Assembly: GCA_001449105.1 (NCBI GenBank)
Contig: LNIY01000070.1
Coordinates: forward strand, 20,134 to 84,133
Direction: 5' to 3'
From: Caulobacter vibrioides
GTDB lineage: Bacteria; Pseudomonadota; Alphaproteobacteria; Caulobacterales; Caulobacteraceae
Length of the DNA: 64,000 nt
In this document: piece by piece, positions 1-8,883 of the stretch
Layout of the letters: each line of letters opens with the position of its first letter
How positions within the stretch are numbered: position 1 is the stretch's first letter
Made by a program: the position numbers and the translations under genes
The notes under the pieces: generated by a model
What the model was told of the DNA's origin: nothing
Database searches by the model: none
The model's input: the letters and a program-made list of their open reading frames with translations, nothing else

Positions 1-649
1 CCAGGGGCTGGACCAGCGATTGCGCAAGCTGGCCCAGGGGCACGGCTTCTACAGCGGCCTCTATCTGCACCTGGGCCACGCGCCGGTGGGTGGAGACCAG
101 GATCACTTTGCGCCGTCGCGCCTGATCGCCTCGTCGCCGATCGCGCTGCGGCAGTATGGTGCGGCCCTGGCCGGCGGCAGCGTCGCGCGCCGGGCCGCCA
201 CGGCCCATCGGCCGTTCGCCTGGACCAGTGTCGAGGAGCACCTGCCTGGCTTGAGCGGTCGCCATGTCGGTTTGTCGGTGCCGGTCCAGGATCACGCCGC
301 GGGACCCGGCCTCGTGGCCCTGATCGGCCAGGATCTCGACCTGGCTCGGGGGCTGGCCTCCAGCGCCGCCGGCGCGCTGATGCTGGCGGCCGCCGACCTG
401 CATCAGGCGGCCCTGGCCGGCATGCGCCCGGCCGCGACGGCGGACGGGGCCCTGACCGTTCGGGAGATCGAGTGCCTGAGGCTGGCGGCGGTCGGGCGGA
501 CTGTGGCCGACAGCGCGAGCATCCTGGGCATCACCGGCCGCACGGTCGAGTTCCACCTGAAGAACGTCACCGAGAAGCTTCGGGCCGCCAACAAGATCCA
601 CGCCGTCGCCATCGCCGTTAGCCACGGCCTGGTCTGCCTGCGCGCCTGA
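1..649 (+). CDS. LuxR-family transcriptional regulator, 5' truncated by window edge
   Basis: The reading frame is open from base 2, so the start lies off the left edge and 215 residues are visible. The C-terminal 60 residues form a GerE/LuxR helix-turn-helix (LTVREIECLRLAAVGRT, then a recognition helix around GITGRTVEFHLKNV). The part before it (PFAWTS ... GRHVGLSVPVQ) resembles the autoinducer-binding domain of quorum-sensing regulators. It would bind DNA in response to a small ligand. No luxI-type synthase gene is in the window, so it could be a LuxR solo, but the neighbour to the left is unseen. The HTH call is firm; the ligand domain is likely; the ligand is unknown. Confidence 0.85.
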   Translation, partial: QGLDQRLRKLAQGHGFYSGLYLHLGHAPVGGDQDHFAPSRLIASSPIALRQYGAALAGGSVARRAATAHRPFAWTSVEEHLPGLSGRHVGLSVPVQDHAAGPGLVALIGQDLDLARGLASSAAGALMLAAADLHQAALAGMRPAATADGALTVREIECLRLAAVGRTVADSASILGITGRTVEFHLKNVTEKLRAANKIHAVAIAVSHGLVCLRA

Positions 650-659
650 TCTAGGAGTT

Positions 660-687
660 CGCCGTCGCCCCGAGCGGGGCGACGGCG
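660..687. terminator. Hairpin between convergent genes, terminator-like
   Basis: Perfect 12 bp arms (660-671 and 676-687) flank a GAGC loop, between the stop of the LuxR gene and the stop of the RTX gene. There is no clear T tract on either side, so termination is inferred from position and stem strength. Confidence 0.5.
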
Positions 688-695
688 AGCCGGCC

Positions 696-1745
696 TTAGT
701 GGAAGTCGCCCGAGACGACGAACTGGAAGTTGTCGAGCACGAACTGCGAGCCGTTGACGTCGTCGAACGGGCTGTAGTCGCCGGTCGTGGAGACGCGGTC
801 GATGACGAGGGTGTCGATGAGGCCCCAGTCGGCGTCGATGATCGTCGGCACGCCATAGGCGATGGTGGCCGTGATCGTGCCGACCTCGAAGCCGTCGAGG
901 TAGCCCTTGAAGGTCACGACCTGCTGGGCGTCGGCGGCCGAAGCGATCTGGACCTTGTCGAAGATGAAGTCCGAGCCGTCGGCGCGGGTGATGACCAGCG
1001 GATCGGCGGCGAAGGGGTTGTAGGCGCCGATCTGGCCGTCGATCGCCGTCGCGTAGCCCGAGACGGGGAAGTCGTCCTTGTTCACGGCGTTCAGTTCCAC
1101 GCCGGGCAGGTTGAAGTTGAAGCCGTGATAGCCGTCGAGGATGACCGGTTCCGACGAGGGGTCGATGTCCTCGAACGTCAGGATCACCGCTTCGGTCGGC
1201 TTGGGCACGAAGCGGACGTCGTCGGCGCTCAGGTGGGCGGCGCTGTCGGTGTTGATCAGCACGTAGCCGCTGGCCGAGGGATTGGCCGCGTCGTTGACCT
1301 TGTAGAGCTGGTTCGTCGCGCCGCCGACCGTGCCGACGAAGTCGAGGGTCGAGCCGGCCGAGAAGCCGTGCAGCACCAGGACGTCTTGCTCGACGCCGGC
1401 GTCGCTGTTGCCCGCGCCCTTGAAGCCCAGGATCACGTCGGGCAGCAGCGCCGAACCGGTCAGGTCGCCGGCATGGAACACGAAGGTGTCGTTGCCCGCG
1501 CCGCCGTCGACGATATCGAGGCCCGAGCCGCCGCGGATCACGTCAGCGCCGTCCTGGCCCAGGATGATGTCGGCGCCGCCCCGGCCGTCCAGATGGTCGT
1601 CGCCGGCGCCGCCCTGGATCAGGTTGAAACCGGCCGAGCCGATGACGGTGTCGTTGCCCGCTTGAGCATTGTAGATAATCGACGGCGTCAGGGTAGTTCC
1701 CAGAATTACCTGATCGTCGCCGGCAGTGCCGTTCCCATAGCTCAT
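696..1745 (-). CDS. RTX-type calcium-binding secreted protein
   Basis: The protein has 349 residues and no N-terminal signal peptide. Residues 45-89 are about five glycine/aspartate nonapeptide repeats of the RTX type (GGAGDDHLD, GQDGADVIR, GGSGLDIVD, GGAGNDTFV), which bind calcium and mark type I secretion substrates. Here they sit near the N-terminus rather than just before the C-terminal end. From about residue 185 there is a separate beta-rich domain (LTFEDIDPSS, GYHGFNFNL) that I do not recognise with certainty; it recalls lectin-like or PEP-CTERM-associated domains. No type I exporter genes are in the window. Secretion is inferred; enzymatic function is unknown. Confidence 0.8.
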   Translation of the reverse strand: MSYGNGTAGDDQVILGTTLTPSIIYNAQAGNDTVIGSAGFNLIQGGAGDDHLDGRGGADIILGQDGADVIRGGSGLDIVDGGAGNDTFVFHAGDLTGSALLPDVILGFKGAGNSDAGVEQDVLVLHGFSAGSTLDFVGTVGGATNQLYKVNDAANPSASGYVLINTDSAAHLSADDVRFVPKPTEAVILTFEDIDPSSEPVILDGYHGFNFNLPGVELNAVNKDDFPVSGYATAIDGQIGAYNPFAADPLVITRADGSDFIFDKVQIASAADAQQVVTFKGYLDGFEVGTITATIAYGVPTIIDADWGLIDTLVIDRVSTTGDYSPFDDVNGSQFVLDNFQFVVSGDFH

Positions 1746-2074
1746 GGCGTATTTCCTGAAATAGCCGCAAGCCCCTTAGCCCGGATTCAAGTACATTAAA
1801 CGATCTGATCTCATAAGGGCGGGAAGTGAGAAATTTTCTTCACAAAACCATAGTGATTTCTTTTTGACGTCCGCCGGGTTTGTCAGGCGGCTAGGGTGGA
1901 TCGACATTCATCGACGGCCGTGCCCGCAATCCGTTCTTCCCCGCGAAGGCGGGGCCCCAAGCGGAGGTTGCGGATTGCTCGCGGCCGCGCCGTCTCCTGA
2001 AATGCAGCTTGGATCCCCGCCTTCGCGGGGAAACCCGGTGAGAAGCGACCCAAACTACTGAATGTCGATCAGCC
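1746..2074. other. Intergenic region with promoter-like AT-rich stretch and a repeat
   Basis: Bases 1780-1870 upstream of the RTX gene are unusually AT-rich for this genome and probably hold its promoter. Bases 1937-2032 are a family A palindromic repeat, listed separately. No gene is supported here. Confidence 0.6.
1937..2032. repeat. Family A palindromic repeat, copy A1 (divergent)
   Basis: The 16 bp palindromic core CCCCGCGAAGGCGGGG (1939-1954) recurs as its inverted partner at 2015-2030, giving an element of about 96 bp. Its centre differs from copies A2-A4, and it has GAAGG where they have GAAAG, so it is a diverged member or a sister subfamily. Confidence 0.75.
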
Positions 2075-2845
2075 CTAGGGCGCGTGCGCCAGGTGCGGCG
2101 TCACGTCGAGCAGCCAGGTCAGCCAGGCGCCGGCGGCGAGGAACGTCCCGAAGGGCAGGGGCTGGGTCATGGACAGCCGGCGTCGTCGGCGCAGGCCCAG
2201 GAAGAGCGCGGTCCCCAGGCCCAGGGCGCACGCCCATAGCAGCACGGTCGGCAGGCCCTCCCATCCGACCCAGGCGCCGATCGCTCCCAACAGGAACGGA
2301 TCGCCGCCTCCCAGGCCTTCGCGATGGCGCAGCCTCTTGTAGGCCCAGGCGACGAGGGCCAGGGCGCCGTAGCCGACGGCGGCGCCGATCAGCGGCTCCA
2401 GTGGCGCGGCGATCCCCAGGCAAACGACGACCAGCCAGCCGGCGAGGCCCAGCGGCAGGGTGAGGACGTCGGGAAGCCAGAGGTTCTCGGCGTCGACGAT
2501 GGCTATGGCCAGCAGGCACCATCCAAAGAAGGCGGTGGCCAGGATCATCGCGCCGGTCTGGGTGAATGCGCCGCCGATGGCGATCAGCAGGCATCCCGCC
2601 TCGATCAGTGGGTAGCGGCGCGGAATGGGCGCGCGGCAGGTGCGGCATCGCCCTCTCAGGGCCAGGAAGCTGATCAGCGGCAGCAGATCCGGAAAGGCCA
2701 GCCTGCGCTGGCAGCCGTCGCACGCCGAGCGGGCGGCGACCCACGGCAGTCCGGCCGGCAGTCGCAGGGTGAGCAGGCCGATGAAGCTTCCGACGCAGGG
2801 GGCGGCCATCAGGGCGGCGACGGTCCAGGGCAGGCTGGTCGGCAA
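2075..2845 (-). CDS. Prepilin peptidase (A24 family)
   Basis: This polytopic 256-residue membrane protein cleaves and methylates type IV pilin or type II pseudopilin leaders. The N-terminal domain has the paired CxxC motifs (Cys42, 45, 67, 70) typical of bifunctional enzymes. The two catalytic aspartates fit Asp118 (IVDAENLWLPD) and Asp182 (GLGGGD), with the 64-residue spacing of the family. The start chosen is TTG at 2845, with a GAGG about nine bases upstream; an internal ATG at codon 13 is the alternative. No pilin or secretion genes adjoin it, so whether it is PilD, GspO or CpaA-like cannot be decided. Confidence 0.85.
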   Translation of the reverse strand: MPTSLPWTVAALMAAPCVGSFIGLLTLRLPAGLPWVAARSACDGCQRRLAFPDLLPLISFLALRGRCRTCRAPIPRRYPLIEAGCLLIAIGGAFTQTGAMILATAFFGWCLLAIAIVDAENLWLPDVLTLPLGLAGWLVVVCLGIAAPLEPLIGAAVGYGALALVAWAYKRLRHREGLGGGDPFLLGAIGAWVGWEGLPTVLLWACALGLGTALFLGLRRRRRLSMTQPLPFGTFLAAGAWLTWLLDVTPHLAHAP

Positions 2846-3047
2846 GGCTCGATCCTCGTGCGGAGAGCCAGCCTGCGGACTTTTCGTGACAGCCGTGGCG
2901 CCGCGGCGCGGTCCCGGCGGGTGCGAAGCGTAACGGGCGCGCCGATTCCTTACGCGGCCTCGCGCAGTCGGCCCTCGCAGGTCTTCGGCCTGCGCAGCCG
3001 CCGGCTCGTCTGTCGCGAGCTGGGCGTCGGATATTTGGAGGAGGAAA

Positions 3048-3122
3048 TGGTGGATGCTGCAGGGATTGAACCTGCGACCCCCTCGGTGTGAACGAGGTGC
3101 TCTCCCGCTGAGCTAAGCATCC
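3048..3122 (-). tRNA. tRNA-Val (anticodon CAC)
   Basis: The reverse strand folds as a full cloverleaf with a 7 bp acceptor stem (GGATGCT/AGCATCC), a D arm GCTC...GAGC, an anticodon stem CCTCG/CGAGG around loop TTCACAC, and a T arm with GGTTCAATCC. CCA is encoded. Anticodon CAC reads GUG, hence valine. Confidence 0.97.
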
Positions 3123-3173
3123 GCCGTGTGGGCTAGGCCTTCCGAAGAAGTCCCCGCCGCGAGAGGAAGGGGG

Positions 3174-3887
3174 CTATAGACCGCTCTTTTCCGCGCCGCA
3201 AGAGGCCAAAAGCGAGATTGCGGCCTCCGGGACCTCGGAAAAGCGATCTATCAACAGATCTCCGCCCAGCGTCTCGACCGGGGCCTCGGTGTAGCCGAAC
3301 GAGACCAGCAGGGCCGGCACGTTCGCGGCCTTGGCGGCCAGGACGTCGTTGATGCTGTCCCCCACCATGACGGCGCGGGCCGGGTCGCCGCCGACCGCGG
3401 CGATGGCCGCCAGCACGTGGCGCGGGTCGGGCTTGGGGGCGGGGGCGTCGTCGGCGCCGACCACGGCGTCGAAGAATCGGGTCAGGTCCACCGCGTCCAG
3501 CAAGGCGACCGAAAGGTGGGTCAGCTTGTTGGTGCAGACCACCAGGCGCGCCCCGGCCGCCTTCAACTCGGTCAGCACCTCCACCACGCCCTCGAACGGC
3601 GCGCTCTCGTGGGCGATGTGGCCCAGATAGATGGCGATGAAGCGCTCGACGAGCCTGGGGGCGCGGTCGGCGTCCAGCGGCGCCCCGGCGGCGGCGAAGC
3701 CGCGCTCCAGCAGAGCCTTCGCGCCGCGTCCGACCATCTTGCGCACGTCGTCGAAGGGCAGGGCGGGCAGGCCCTCCTCGGCGAGGATGGTGTTCAGCGC
3801 GCCCACCAGGTCGGGCGCGGTGTCGACCAGGGTGCCGTCGAGGTCGAAGGCGATCGTCGTATCTTTGAGGGCGTGCGAAAGAGACAT
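3174..3887 (-). CDS. gph: Phosphoglycolate phosphatase
   Basis: This 237-residue HAD-superfamily phosphatase has motif [11 protein letters not shown] (Asp15 nucleophile, Asp17 acid/base), motif II VVCTNK and motif [13 protein letters not shown], with the helical cap typical of Gph. It would dephosphorylate 2-phosphoglycolate made during DNA 3'-end repair or oxygenase side reactions. It is divergent from glmU, with about 65 bp between the two starts, and tRNA-Val follows 51 bp after its stop. HAD enzymes of this subfamily overlap in specificity, so another phosphosugar substrate cannot be excluded. Confidence 0.88.
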   Translation of the reverse strand: MSLSHALKDTTIAFDLDGTLVDTAPDLVGALNTILAEEGLPALPFDDVRKMVGRGAKALLERGFAAAGAPLDADRAPRLVERFIAIYLGHIAHESAPFEGVVEVLTELKAAGARLVVCTNKLTHLSVALLDAVDLTRFFDAVVGADDAPAPKPDPRHVLAAIAAVGGDPARAVMVGDSINDVLAAKAANVPALLVSFGYTEAPVETLGGDLLIDRFSEVPEAAISLLASCGAEKSGL

Positions 3888-3952
3888 GCTCTGGCCTTTC
3901 GGCTAAAGGCGCGGCTAATGCAACTTTGGTTCGCTTCGGAGTCGCGTCGCCC

Positions 3953-5335
3953 ATGACCGAGACCGCCCCTTCCCGTGACGGCAGCCGTCCGCGCGCGGCC
4001 GTGATCCTGGCCGCGGGCCAGGGCACGCGCATGAAGTCGCCGACGCCCAAGGTGCTGCACAAGGTCGGCGGACGCGCCATGCTCGACCACGCCATCGACG
4101 CCGCCCAGGCCCTGGGCTGCTCGCGGATCGTCGTGGTGGTCGGCGCCCACAGCCCGCAGGTCGGAGAGCATGTCCGCAAGCGCCTGGGCCCCGACGCCGC
4201 CGTCGTGCAGGACCCGCCGCTGGGCACCGGCCACGCCGTGCTGGCCGCTCGGGAGGCCCTGGCCGACTTCGACGGCGACGTCGTCGTCACCTATGCCGAC
4301 TGCCCCCTGCTGACCGCGCCGGTGATCGCCCCGCTGTTCGACCTGCGCGCCGTCGGCGCCGACGTTGCGGTGCTGGGTTTCGAGGCCGCCGATCCCGGCG
4401 CCTACGGCCGCCTGGTGCTGGCCCCCGGGCACGTGCTGCTGCGCATCGTCGAGGCCAAGGAGGCCGAGCCGGCCGTCCTGGCGCTGAAGCATTGCAATTC
4501 CGGCGTCCTGGCCGCCGACCGCGCGCAGCTGTTCGACCTGCTGGCCGCCGTCGGCAACGACAACGCCAAGGGCGAGTACTATCTGACCGACATCGTCGGC
4601 ATCGCCCACGACCGCAAGCTGGCCACCCGCGCGACCTTCGCGCCGGAAGCCGCCGTGCAGGGCGTCAATTCCCAGGCCGAGCTGGCCGCCGCCGAGGCCG
4701 TCTGGCAGGCCGGCCGCCGCGCCGCCCTGATGACCGAGGGCGTGACCATGCCCGCCCCCGAGACCGTCCACCTGTCGTGGGACACGACGATCGCCGCCGG
4801 CGTCACGGTCGAACAGTTCGTGGTGTTCGGCGCTGGCGTCAGCGTCGCCTCGGGCGCGGTGATCAAGGCCTTCAGCCATCTGGAAGGCGCATCGGTCGGG
4901 GAGGGGGCGCTGATCGGCCCCTACGCCCGCCTGCGTCCGGGCGCCGAGATCGGCCCCGAGGCCCACATCGGCAACTTCGTCGAGGTCAAGAAGGTCAAGG
5001 TCGGCGCCGGCGCCAAGGCCAACCACCTGACCTATCTGGGCGACGGCAGCGTCGGGCCGAAGGCCAACATCGGCGCCGGCACGATCTTCTGCAACTACGA
5101 CGGCTTCGAGAAGTTCGAGACCCATGTCGGCGCGGGCGCCTTTATCGGCTCGAATTCGGCCCTGGTGGCGCCGGTGCGCGTCGGCGATGGCGCGATGACC
5201 GGCTCGGGCTCGGTGATCACGGGCGACGTGCCCGCCGGAGACCTGGCGCTCAGCCGCGCGCCGCAGACCAACAAGACCGGGTGGGCGGCCAGGTTCCGCG
5301 CCCTGAAACAGGCCAAGAAGGACAAGAAGGCATGA
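3953..5335 (+). CDS. glmU: Bifunctional UDP-GlcNAc pyrophosphorylase / GlcN-1-P acetyltransferase
   Basis: GlmU (460 residues) makes UDP-N-acetylglucosamine for peptidoglycan and lipid A. The N-terminal nucleotidyltransferase shows LAAGQGTRM and KVLHKVGG; residues from about 255 form a left-handed beta-helix of hexapeptide repeats ([22 protein letters not shown]) carrying the acetyltransferase site ([20 protein letters not shown]). I chose ATG 3953, which matches the family N-terminus; an upstream in-frame TTG at 3926 would add nine residues. Its stop overlaps the rpiA start as ATGA, so the two are translationally coupled. Confidence 0.96.
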   Translation: MTETAPSRDGSRPRAAVILAAGQGTRMKSPTPKVLHKVGGRAMLDHAIDAAQALGCSRIVVVVGAHSPQVGEHVRKRLGPDAAVVQDPPLGTGHAVLAAREALADFDGDVVVTYADCPLLTAPVIAPLFDLRAVGADVAVLGFEAADPGAYGRLVLAPGHVLLRIVEAKEAEPAVLALKHCNSGVLAADRAQLFDLLAAVGNDNAKGEYYLTDIVGIAHDRKLATRATFAPEAAVQGVNSQAELAAAEAVWQAGRRAALMTEGVTMPAPETVHLSWDTTIAAGVTVEQFVVFGAGVSVASGAVIKAFSHLEGASVGEGALIGPYARLRPGAEIGPEAHIGNFVEVKKVKVGAGAKANHLTYLGDGSVGPKANIGAGTIFCNYDGFEKFETHVGAGAFIGSNSALVAPVRVGDGAMTGSGSVITGDVPAGDLALSRAPQTNKTGWAARFRALKQAKKDKKA

Positions 5336-6012
5336 GCGCCGACGCGCAGAAGAAGGCTTCGGGCGAAGCCGCCGCCCTGCTGGTGGAGCCGGGCATGGTC
5401 GTGGGCCTGGGCACCGGCTCGACCGCCGCCTGGTTCGTGAAGGCCCTGGCCGCCCGCAAGCTCGACGTTCGCGGCGTGCCGACCTCGGAGGCGACCGCCA
5501 GCCTGGCCCGCGAGCTCGGCATTCAACTGGCGACGCTGGACGACGTCATGTCGATCGACCTCACCGTCGACGGCGCCGACGAGATCGGCCCCGGCCTGTC
5601 CCTGATCAAGGGCGGCGGCGCGGCCCTGCTGCGCGAGAAGCTGGTCTGGGAGGCCTCCAAGCGCTGCATCGTCATCGCCGACGCGGCCAAGCATGTGAAG
5701 GTCCTGGGCAAGTTCCCGCTGCCGATCGAGGTGGTGCGCTTCGGCCACCCTCACACCGGGCGTCGTCTGGCCGATATCGCCGCTGAGTTCGACCTGCCGC
5801 CGCCGCGCCTGCGCATGGCCGACCGCGGCGTCGTCGCCACTGACGGCGGCAACGTGATCTACGACATGGCTTCGGGCGCGATCCCCGATCCGGCGGCCCT
5901 GGCCCAGGCCCTGAAGACCGTCACCGGCGTCGTCGACCACGGCCTGTTCCTCGACCTGGCCGACGACGCCCTGGTGGGAACCGACGAGGGGGTGGTCAAG
6001 CTTCTGCCTTGA
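5332..6012 (+). CDS. rpiA: Ribose-5-phosphate isomerase A
   Basis: RpiA (226 residues) interconverts ribose-5-phosphate and ribulose-5-phosphate in the pentose phosphate pathway. The diagnostic motifs are present: VGLGTGSTA (phosphate binding), DGADEIG and [11 protein letters not shown] (catalytic region). The start codon lies in the ATGA overlap with glmU, and gor follows after 48 bp, so glmU-rpiA-gor probably form one transcript. Confidence 0.96.
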   Translation: MSADAQKKASGEAAALLVEPGMVVGLGTGSTAAWFVKALAARKLDVRGVPTSEATASLARELGIQLATLDDVMSIDLTVDGADEIGPGLSLIKGGGAALLREKLVWEASKRCIVIADAAKHVKVLGKFPLPIEVVRFGHPHTGRRLADIAAEFDLPPPRLRMADRGVVATDGGNVIYDMASGAIPDPAALAQALKTVTGVVDHGLFLDLADDALVGTDEGVVKLLP

Positions 6013-6060
6013 TCCCATATCCCGATCCCGACGCTGTAAATTCGCTTTGATCCGGAGCCG

Positions 6061-7461
6061 ATGATGGCTGAGTACGACTTCGACCTCTTCGTCATCGGCG
6101 CCGGTTCGGGCGGCGTGCGCGCCGCGCGGCTGGCGGCCCTGTCGGGCGCCAAGGTGGCGGTGGCCGAGGAATATCGGGTCGGCGGCACCTGCGTGGTGCG
6201 CGGCTGCGTGCCCAAGAAGTTCATGGTCTACGCCAGCGAGGTCTCCAGCCAGCTGAAGACCGCCAAGGGCTACGGCTGGACGATCGGCGAGGCCGGCTTC
6301 GACTGGAAGACCTTCCTGCACGACAAGGACGTCGAGATCGCACGCCTGTCGGGCATCTACGTCACCAACCTGCGCAAGGCCGGCGCCCACCTGCTGCACG
6401 GCAAGGCCCGGATCCTCGATCCCCACACCGTCGAGGTGCTGCCCAAGGAAGGTTCCGAAGGGGACGCCGGCCGCTACACGGCCCGCCGCATCCTGGTGGC
6501 CACCGGCGGTCGTCCGGTGCGTCCGCAGTTCGAGGGCGCCGAGTACGGCATCACCTCGGACGAGGCCTTCCACCTGCCGACCCTGCCCAAGCGGGTGCTG
6601 GTGGTCGGCGGCGGCTACATCGCCGTCGAGTTCGCCGGCATCTATGCCGGGCTCGGCGTCGAGACCACGCTCTGCTACCGCGGCTCCAACATCCTGCGCG
6701 GCTTCGACGACGACGTCCGCGCCCATCTCGCCGACGAGATGGAAAAGCGCGGGATCAAGGTCGTGCTCGGCTGCTCGCACCAGTCGATCGAGAAGACCGA
6801 GGCGGGCCTCGTCAGCACGTTCAACAACGGCCTGACCTTCGAGAGCGACGTCGTGTTGTTCGCCACCGGCCGCGACCCCTACGTCGAGGGCCTGGGCCTG
6901 GAGAGCGCCGGGGTGAAGCTGAAGGACGACGGCGCGATCGCCGTCGACGCCTATTCCAAGACCAATGTCGACAGCATCTGGGCCGTCGGCGACGTCACCG
7001 ACCGCATCAACCTGACGCCCGTGGCGATCCGCGAGGGCGCGGCCTTCGCCCAGACCGAGTTCTACGGCAACCCGACCACCTTCGATCACGACCTCGTCGC
7101 TTCGGCGGTGTTCTCGCAGCCGCCGATCGGCGCGGTGGGCATGAGCGAGGCCGAGGCCCGCCACGCCTTCGGCAAGGTCGACATCTATCGCGCCGTCTTC
7201 CGGCCGATGAAGCTCACCTTCTACGGCGGCCAGGAGCGCTGCCTGATGAAGCTGGTCGTGCGCCAGGACAACGAGCAGATCGTCGGCGTCCATGTCGTCG
7301 GTCCGGACTCGCCGGAGATCATCCAGATGGCGGCCATCGCCGTGAAGATGGGCGTGACCAAGCCGCAGTGGGATTCCACCTGCGCCGTCCACCCCACGCT
7401 GGCCGAGGAACTGGTCACGATGCGCGAGAAGTACGTGCCGGCCGAGGTGGGCGGCGTATGA
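6061..7461 (+). CDS. gor: Glutathione-disulfide reductase
   Basis: This flavoprotein of 466 residues reduces glutathione disulfide with NADPH. Residues 12-20 hold the FAD-binding GAGSGG; the redox disulfide is Cys44-Cys49 in GGTCVVRGCVPKK; GGGYIAVEFAGIYAGLG is the NADPH fold; HPTLAEELV near the C-terminus carries the proton-donor histidine. The extra residue between the two cysteines' flanks and the VVRGCVPKK form are typical of glutathione reductase rather than dihydrolipoamide dehydrogenase. Two ATGs in tandem (6061, 6064) make the start uncertain by one codon. Its stop overlaps the next gene by 4 bp. Confidence 0.94.
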   Translation: MMAEYDFDLFVIGAGSGGVRAARLAALSGAKVAVAEEYRVGGTCVVRGCVPKKFMVYASEVSSQLKTAKGYGWTIGEAGFDWKTFLHDKDVEIARLSGIYVTNLRKAGAHLLHGKARILDPHTVEVLPKEGSEGDAGRYTARRILVATGGRPVRPQFEGAEYGITSDEAFHLPTLPKRVLVVGGGYIAVEFAGIYAGLGVETTLCYRGSNILRGFDDDVRAHLADEMEKRGIKVVLGCSHQSIEKTEAGLVSTFNNGLTFESDVVLFATGRDPYVEGLGLESAGVKLKDDGAIAVDAYSKTNVDSIWAVGDVTDRINLTPVAIREGAAFAQTEFYGNPTTFDHDLVASAVFSQPPIGAVGMSEAEARHAFGKVDIYRAVFRPMKLTFYGGQERCLMKLVVRQDNEQIVGVHVVGPDSPEIIQMAAIAVKMGVTKPQWDSTCAVHPTLAEELVTMREKYVPAEVGGV

Positions 7462-8705
7462 GCGCGACCCCCGTCGTTCCGGAGAAGGGCACGCCCTGGC
7501 TTGGCGGGGTGATGGTCTTCGTCTTCGCGCTCACCCCGCTGCTGGGCTACGCCGCGCAACTGGGCTTCGCGCCTCTGATGGCTCTGGCTGGGCTGCTGGT
7601 GCTGCCGGTGATGGGCAAGCCTCGCGCGCCCGCCGCGCCGGCCCTGATGCTGCTGCTGTTGGCGATCTGGGCAGCCTACAGCATGACCTGGAGCCCCGCC
7701 GCGCCGCCGCCCGGGTCGCTCAAGGACTACGGCGACGTCGAGAAGGTCACGGCGGTGAAGCTGTTCCTGCAGCTGGCGCTCTACGGCGCCGCCGTCGCCG
7801 CGGCCCTGCGCTTGTCGGCCCGCGCGGCCGACCGCGCGGCCACGGTCATGGGCTTTGGCCTTCTGGCCCTGGCCGTGGTGGTGGGCGTCGACGCCCTCAG
7901 CGGCGCGTCGATCTTCCAGAAACTGCGGGTGCTGACCGGTGATCCGGTTCGCCCCGACATCGCCAAGGTCAAGATATCCATCGGCTGCTACGTGATGGCG
8001 GTGCTGTTCTGGCCCGCCGCCGCGGCCTTGGCGCGCCGGGGCAAGCAGGCGGCCGTCGTGCTGCTGCTGGCCGGCGTGGTGACGACCTCGGTGCTGTCCA
8101 GCGCCGACTCCTGCCTGGTCGCCCTGGCGGCGGGCGGCGCGGTCTGGCTGCTGGTCAAGGGTACGGGCAAGCTGGGCGGTCGCCTGCTGACGCTGGTCGT
8201 GGCCGTTCCGTTCGTCGTCGCGCCGATCGCGGTGCTGTGGGCGATCCAGACCGGCTTCTGGGGCTGGCTGCACGGCCTGGTGCCGCCGTCATGGGATGCG
8301 CGCCTGAATATCTGGGCCTTCGCCGCCGACCACGTTCAGGACCACCCGTTCCGCGGCTGGGGGCTGGACGCCAGCCGCACCTTCGGCGACGCGATCCCGC
8401 TGCACACCCATAACGCCCAGCTTCAGCTGTGGCTCGAACTCGGGGCCGTTGGCGCGGCCCTGGCCGGCGCCTTCTTCTGCTGGCTCGCCCACGGCGTCAC
8501 CCGCACCGCCGAGACCGATCGGGGAACGGCGGCCATGAGCGGCGCGGCCCTGACCAGCTACCTGGTCATCGGTGCGCTGAGCTTCGGGGTCTGGCAGGAA
8601 TGGTGGATCGCCGTCGGCGCCCTGGCCATCGTCGCCTGCGTCGCGGTCCGTAGATCGAGCGGCGAATACAGCGACGAATGGGTTGAACTTTCCCCGGCCG
8701 ACTAA
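7458..8705 (+). CDS. O-antigen ligase / polymerase-like membrane protein
   Basis: The protein has 415 residues, is very hydrophobic with roughly ten membrane segments, and has a large periplasmic loop ending in PLHTHNAQLQLWLELG, the signature of Wzy_C family ligases and polymerases. Such proteins transfer lipid-linked glycans to lipid A core or polymerise repeat units. The ATG at 7458 overlaps the gor stop (ATGA), so it is at the end of the glmU operon, but no other glycan genes are adjacent. The substrate (O-antigen, holdfast or capsule) cannot be read from sequence. Confidence 0.8.
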   Translation: MSATPVVPEKGTPWLGGVMVFVFALTPLLGYAAQLGFAPLMALAGLLVLPVMGKPRAPAAPALMLLLLAIWAAYSMTWSPAAPPPGSLKDYGDVEKVTAVKLFLQLALYGAAVAAALRLSARAADRAATVMGFGLLALAVVVGVDALSGASIFQKLRVLTGDPVRPDIAKVKISIGCYVMAVLFWPAAAALARRGKQAAVVLLLAGVVTTSVLSSADSCLVALAAGGAVWLLVKGTGKLGGRLLTLVVAVPFVVAPIAVLWAIQTGFWGWLHGLVPPSWDARLNIWAFAADHVQDHPFRGWGLDASRTFGDAIPLHTHNAQLQLWLELGAVGAALAGAFFCWLAHGVTRTAETDRGTAAMSGAALTSYLVIGALSFGVWQEWWIAVGALAIVACVAVRRSSGEYSDEWVELSPAD

Positions 8706-8754
8706 AATATAGCTGTTCTCCGCACGATTTTTGCTTTTACCCGGAGGGTGCGCT

Positions 8755-8883
8755 ATGAGCGCTCCCTTTCAGAACCTTCGAGAAGATCATGACCGCCCGG
8801 TGGACCCCCGCGACCTGGAGAGCCAAACCCGCCAAGCACGTGCCGACGGACTATCCGGACGCGGGCGCTGTCGAGCGTGTTGA
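8755..8883 (+). CDS. Possible 42-codon upstream reading frame overlapping the DAHP synthase start
   Basis: The strongest Shine-Dalgarno site in this intergenic region (CGGAGG at about 8742-8747) precedes ATG 8755, which opens a frame of 42 residues ending at 8883. That frame is out of register with the DAHP synthase, whose ATG at 8789 lies inside it and has only a weak GAGAAG. The peptide is not rich in aromatic residues, so it is not an obvious attenuator leader. It may set up coupled translation, or be fortuitous. Confidence 0.3.
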   Translation: MSAPFQNLREDHDRPVDPRDLESQTRQARADGLSGRGRCRAC

